DNA of 64,000 nucleotides from Clostridium_AM sp963780135 (GTDB taxonomy: Bacteria > Bacillota > Clostridia > Clostridiales > Clostridiaceae): NCBI GenBank assembly GCA_963780135.1, contig CAWAAR010000003.1, forward strand, positions 4,340,001-4,404,000, in the 5' to 3' direction. The notes beneath the pieces are model-generated. The model did no database searches. It was not told the DNA's origin and was given only the letters and a program-made list of their open reading frames with translations. Shown piece after piece: positions 59,948 through 64,000 of the stretch. The translations under genes and the position numbers were made by a program. The first letter of the stretch is position 1; every line of letters starts with the position of its first letter.

Positions 59948-60646
59948 TTATAAAGTAGGGAATCTTTCCAAAATATTGTTAACGAAATTATAGAATTTCT
60001 TTTCATAATCAGAATTAATATTTTTATGTATAAGCCAATTATCACCGTCTACCCTTTCAAACATTTCAATAGCAGTTATTTCCTTACATAGAGGATTTCT
60101 TAAAACTGCCTCCATAGGTTCTATATCTTTATTCCAATTAAAATTCAATACAAAACCATGTAACAGTTCTGAGGTATTCAATTTGTTAATGTTCTCCATT
60201 TCATAGTTAATATCTGAATTAACCATATCATCAATAATATTTCTCTCTTCTTCTGTAAGAGTTAATCTTATAGCTCCTTTGGTGCTGCTTAACATTAAAT
60301 CTGCAATTTCAGGTGTATCCTTAGCTAAAAACCAGGGAGTAAATTTTATGCCTAAAGGATTATCTAGCTGCATTCCAGTGTTCATCAATATTTTTACAGC
60401 CTCTTTATTTTTAAATTTAATTGCCTTATATAATACTGTTTCGTAGACTTGATCCTTAATGCTAGGATTAGCACCAAAATCAATTAATTCTTTGAAAATT
60501 TTAATAGGAGATTTTTTTACAATAGCATAATGTAGTGGTGTTCTTCCCTGATCATCTTGTTCATTAACATTTTCTATTACCGCAGCTTTTTTTAATTCCT
60601 CTATTGAATTCCTTTCTATTGCTTCAAATATTAAATAATTCCCCAT
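59948..60646 (-). CDS. Ankyrin-repeat protein
   Basis: 232 residues from ATG 60646, with GAAGGGGG upstream; the longer ORF from 60721 has no site and starts inside AT-rich leader. Ankyrin repeats at about 28-95: NEQDDQGRTPLHYAIVKK, then ANPSIKDQVYETVLYKAI and a third, degenerate, unit to NPLGIKFTPWFLA. The rest is helical with no recognised domain. Protein-protein binding is likely; partner unknown. Confidence 0.8.
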   Translation of the reverse strand: MGNYLIFEAIERNSIEELKKAAVIENVNEQDDQGRTPLHYAIVKKSPIKIFKELIDFGANPSIKDQVYETVLYKAIKFKNKEAVKILMNTGMQLDNPLGIKFTPWFLAKDTPEIADLMLSSTKGAIRLTLTEEERNIIDDMVNSDINYEMENINKLNTSELLHGFVLNFNWNKDIEPMEAVLRNPLCKEITAIEMFERVDGDNWLIHKNINSDYEKKFYNFVNNILERFPTL

Positions 60647-60937
60647 TTTCAAACCCCCTTCTTTCATAGATAACTTCAAAAACAACAATTTATTCAGCTT
60701 AAAAAATAGATTTTTTTCCATAAATTCAATTTAAAAACTACACAAGATATATTTATTATATATTTCGAATGTTTTAAGAAATACTGTATAGATTTCGCTG
60801 AAGCAATTCAATAGAAATAAACCCTAAAATTATCTAAGACTTATTTTAATTTTTCACAACAATTATCTTAAATAATTTAAAATATTATCACAAAATGAAG
60901 AAGCACTAGGTATATTTGATTTTACCTAATTTAAACT

Positions 60938-61882
60938 TTATTTAGCAGGATTAGGCTTAATATCTTCAAATATATACTTATGCATTTGACTTTTAGTAGC
61001 ATCTAAATCAAATATCAAATACCAAACGCCATCGATCATCTTTCCATCACAATAACCATCTAAAGGAAATCTCTGCTGATCTATATCTTTAATACCTAAT
61101 GTATACATAGATGTTACTAACTTTAATATTTCAGTATTTGACATACTTGTTTCTGTATAAGGCAAAAGCTCGGAAACTATTTTTGGGATGCCTGTAGGCG
61201 GTGTTTTTTTTATTTTATTTAATACATCAATTAGTACAGTCCTTTGTCTTTGAGTTCTTTCAAAATCTCCACCATCAGTATATCTTATCCTTGTGTAAGC
61301 TAATGCTTGACTGCCATTGACTTTTTGTAATCCGATATTAGAAATAGTAGGCACAGATTCATTATCTTCAGTCATATATTTTAGTTCTTCTGGAGTTATA
61401 CTTATATCTACCCCACCAACACTGTTAATTATTTTTTCAAAGCCAAAAAAATCCACAGTAACATAATCTTTTATGTTTAGGTCAAAATTCTTATTTAGAG
61501 TTTTAATAGCAAGCGTTGGTCCACCATGAGCATATGCATGATTCACTTTAGTCATTCCATAACCATCAATATTAACATAAGAATCCCTCATAATAGAAGA
61601 TATTTTTATCTTTTTATGTTTTTTATCAAGAGTTAAAAGCATAAGTGCATCAGAACGTGATACTTCATCCTTATGTCTCCTATCAACTCCAAAAAGAGCT
61701 ATGTTCATAATTCCATCATCTTTTTTAACTACATTATTGCTTATATTTAATTCTGAATTAGTTTTTGCTATTTCTACTTTTTTTACTTTGTTTAATTGAT
61801 TATTAAAACATAAGCTAATCATTCCAACTACCACAACTAAAATAGTTATAGTAACTAGTACAATTTTACCAGTCTTTTTCAT
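60938..61882 (-). CDS. LytR-CpsA-Psr (LCP) family protein
   Basis: 314 residues from ATG 61882 (GGAAGTAGG upstream; the earlier ATG at 62002 is rejected). One N-terminal helix (about 6-27) anchors it outside the cell. LCP core: NIALFGVDRRHKDEVSRSDAL, SIMRDSYVNIDGYGMTKVNHAYAHGG, and YTRIRYTDGGDFERTQRQR, with the conserved Asp/Arg that bind pyrophosphate-lipid. The family attaches wall teichoic acid or other glycopolymers to peptidoglycan. Single gene. Confidence 0.9.
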   Translation of the reverse strand: MKKTGKIVLVTITILVVVVGMISLCFNNQLNKVKKVEIAKTNSELNISNNVVKKDDGIMNIALFGVDRRHKDEVSRSDALMLLTLDKKHKKIKISSIMRDSYVNIDGYGMTKVNHAYAHGGPTLAIKTLNKNFDLNIKDYVTVDFFGFEKIINSVGGVDISITPEELKYMTEDNESVPTISNIGLQKVNGSQALAYTRIRYTDGGDFERTQRQRTVLIDVLNKIKKTPPTGIPKIVSELLPYTETSMSNTEILKLVTSMYTLGIKDIDQQRFPLDGYCDGKMIDGVWYLIFDLDATKSQMHKYIFEDIKPNPAK

Positions 61883-62168
61883 AAAATAACCTACTTCCCA
61901 TATTATATAATTTTGCAATTTATTTATTATATGATTTTTAAAATTAAAAATAACATAATTATGTATTAAATAATTGTAATTATCATGCAAACTACATTTC
62001 ACTGTTCATTTCTCTAATATTTTCTTATATAAACTATCAGATAAGAATTATCATAGTTGAGTTTAAAACATACCAATTACTAAGAAATAATAACAGTTTA
62101 TTCATAAAAATGTATGTCACATTTAAATAATAAAATGAATAAATAATATAATAAATGAATAATTTATA

Positions 62169-63981
62169 GATAGTGTAAAGTGAGTTATGAAAAAACAGAG
62201 TCCAAAAATATTTTGCCCGGAGGGCGTGAGTTAGGACAGTATAGTGTTATTTGAGGATGAAGTAAAAGATTTTGAGCATAACAAAAAAACCTTTTGGTGG
62301 AAGGAAATTTTTGATATTAGCAGTCGCTACTGTTGAGATTTATTCACGTAGTAGCTGAGAAATATCCTGTATTTATTTTCTAACTAAATTAAGCAGAATT
62401 TTCAGCCTGAATCTTCAATATAGTCTGTTGACCAAGGTGTATAAGTAACTGCCACTTACCAGGCATATTATCTGCATTAGATAGCATGTCTATCTCATTT
62501 AATGGCTTCCAGTAGTTATAAGGATGAGGACGAAGAAAATTATAATAGGCAACCCAAAGGGATATACCGTATGCAGCACCGTTCTCACTTCCATAACCAC
62601 AAGTAACACGGTAAGAGGCTTTGAAGGTTCGGTTAAGCCTTTCTACTACTTGCTTAACCCAACGAAATTCAGTAGATACAGCATCATCATTGGTAAGCCC
62701 GATAACTTGAGTAACGTCGAAGTCCCAACCCTTTACCAGCTTACACTGTTGACTTGCAAGAGGATAGGCACTATATCCATCTGCGATGAACTTTAAAGCT
62801 TTATTAGGAAATACTTTAAACTTCTCAAAGGCCATACGCATAGCCAGTATACATGGGCCTACGGCACGAGTATCAGAAACCTGATAGCCTAAAATAGACT
62901 TCTTACAGGCATCCATAATAATCCAAACATAATGTTTTATGCCTTTGACCTTAATATAAGTTTCATCAGCAGAAAGAATGTTACATGGATTGTAGTCAAA
63001 AGTGTCTACAAAAGGCTTTATAACTGCGGCAGCAGTCATAGCATAATTAGCAACCATTGTATGGGAGATTTTGATGCCATGTACTTCCGCCAAGGCATGT
63101 GCCGTCTGTCTAGTAGAGAGCTTAAGATTAACGTGATAAGTAAGACAAAGTCCCATGATGTGGGCATTGAATTTCTTATACTTAAAGTTAACTGCCCTAG
63201 AAGGAAGTTCATGTAAGTCCATTTTAAAGAAATCTACGATGAATTCACGATAGATGTAGTGAAGCTTGTACTTGTGTTTATCAGCAGTATCTAAGTTTTT
63301 AGGTAGTTTAGTAAGGTTGTTTTGATAGTAAGAGCATTTTTGGTTAACACATTTATGTATGCGAAAATGCTTTCGATCTTTCTTTGGTGAAAGAGTTTGA
63401 CCACAATAAGGGCATACAAATATCATAGGTTTAGTAACATAATTGCTTTCGTTGAAATTCTGATCACAAACCTTACACTGAAATTGACCTCTATTACCAT
63501 TATTATCGTAGATATAATGGTGAGGTGCACCACATTTAGGGCATACAGTATTTTCAGGGATGGATTTTCCATTACGTCTTTGAACAGGTTTAATTAATTT
63601 ATTATATTTATGTTTATAGTAAGCTAAAAGAAGTTGATAATCTACTTTTTCAAAACGAATAATTTTAGGTAGCTTATCCACTTTAAATTTCTGATATTCG
63701 GGACTATGTGAATCCTCAAAAGCCCACTGCTTAAGAGGAATATATTTAGCAATAAATAAAAGTAATTGAGAAATTATTTTCAAAAGATATTGATTATATA
63801 AGAATAAATAAGTTATAATTGAATCCATACAATGACATCCTTTTATGTTATTTTTGTTTGGTTGAAGATTCAATTATAACAGAAAAAAGGGGGTCATTGT
63901 TTTTTTATTCAAAAAAACTTTGTAACCTTTGATATATAAAGAACAAATATAAAAAAACAGTGTAAAAAACTTTACACTATC
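62169..63981 (-). mobile_element. Complete insertion sequence, 1813 bp, IS6/IS240-like
   Basis: Terminal inverted repeats GATAGTGTAAAGT (62169-62181) and ACTTTACACTATC (63969-63981) match over 13 bases. The 8-bp target duplication AATTTATA flanks both sides (62161-62168 and 63982-63989), a length typical of the IS6 family. One transposase gene fills most of it. A 207-base noncoding stretch lies inside the 62169 end. Confidence 0.88.
62389..63828 (-). CDS. DDE transposase with N-terminal zinc ribbons
   Basis: 479 residues from ATG 63828, with AAAGGATG upstream; the longer start at 63873 has none. Two Cys-rich zinc ribbons: CPKCG...CKVC and CPYCG...CVNQKC (about 100-175). The DDE catalytic core has ILSADETYIKVKG (first Asp), FIADGYSAYP (second Asp) and KQVVERLNRTFK (Glu), with the HYVWIIMDACKKSILGYQ strand typical of IS240-like cores. 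The size exceeds that of ordinary IS6 transposases because of the zinc-ribbon extension. Intact, so the IS may be active. Confidence 0.88.
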   Translation of the reverse strand: MDSIITYLFLYNQYLLKIISQLLLFIAKYIPLKQWAFEDSHSPEYQKFKVDKLPKIIRFEKVDYQLLLAYYKHKYNKLIKPVQRRNGKSIPENTVCPKCGAPHHYIYDNNGNRGQFQCKVCDQNFNESNYVTKPMIFVCPYCGQTLSPKKDRKHFRIHKCVNQKCSYYQNNLTKLPKNLDTADKHKYKLHYIYREFIVDFFKMDLHELPSRAVNFKYKKFNAHIMGLCLTYHVNLKLSTRQTAHALAEVHGIKISHTMVANYAMTAAAVIKPFVDTFDYNPCNILSADETYIKVKGIKHYVWIIMDACKKSILGYQVSDTRAVGPCILAMRMAFEKFKVFPNKALKFIADGYSAYPLASQQCKLVKGWDFDVTQVIGLTNDDAVSTEFRWVKQVVERLNRTFKASYRVTCGYGSENGAAYGISLWVAYYNFLRPHPYNYWKPLNEIDMLSNADNMPGKWQLLIHLGQQTILKIQAENSA

Positions 63982-64000
63982 AATTTATATAAGGGGGTAT

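Overview
The window looks like a chromosomal segment of a spore-forming Clostridium (Firmicutes). Evidence: very AT-rich DNA, AGGAGG-type ribosome sites with frequent TTG/GTG starts, an rRNA operon of clostridial type, a spore-coat transglutaminase (Tgl), a collagen-like protein with a possible mother-cell promoter, and many two-component/ABC peptide-resistance modules. Species cannot be fixed from what is visible. Several start codons below were moved from the longest possible ORF to the one with a proper ribosome site.

Layout. 1-2135: end of a protein made of 34/35- and 42-residue repeats, a terminator, a candidate structured RNA (905-1133), and a DUF4003 protein. 2478-4964: a CcdA-like membrane protein, a NapH/NosR-like polyferredoxin and a small exported protein. 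5152-8069: a decayed XRE/membrane pair, then an LmrA-like TetR repressor and its DHA2 efflux pump, with shared operator half-sites and GAGAGGAC palindromic elements on both sides of the pump. 8143-14987: a BceRS-BceAB-type peptide sensing/detoxification module with a serine hydrolase. 15328-20806: a small membrane gene with a -1 frameshift, then a second RR-HK-ATPase-FtsX module. 21050-24079: an unknown protein, a second short copy of the structured RNA motif, and a divergent MFS/AraC pair. 24176-27745: a complete SiaB-SiaC-SiaA-SiaD signalling operon (partner switch ending in a diguanylate cyclase). 28137-33306: a third RR-HK-ATPase-FtsX module whose permease is split by a one-base frameshift. 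33397-45875: a 1391-residue double DUF445 protein, an M1 metallopeptidase, an MFS pump, a chemoreceptor, a zinc-ribbon miniprotein and an FrhB-like iron-sulfur flavoprotein. 46079-48019: collagen-like protein. 48209-52990: 5S-23S-16S rRNA (minus strand) with tandem promoters. 53781-61882: chemoreceptor, a two-gene Tgl operon, a YfcC transporter, an ankyrin protein and an LCP protein. 62169-63981: a complete insertion sequence with 13-bp ends and an 8-bp target duplication.

How the parts fit. Three paralogous two-component/ABC modules and three DHA2 pumps make this an antimicrobial-defence-rich region. The Sia operon offers c-di-GMP control, and the Tgl and collagen-like genes point to spore surface assembly. 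The best leads for something undescribed are: the RNA element at 905-1133, whose closing stem and loop motif recur with different stem bases at 21586-21640; the possible -1 frameshift gene at 15328-15572; the Cys-containing, charge-blocked collagen; and the unknown partner of Tgl.
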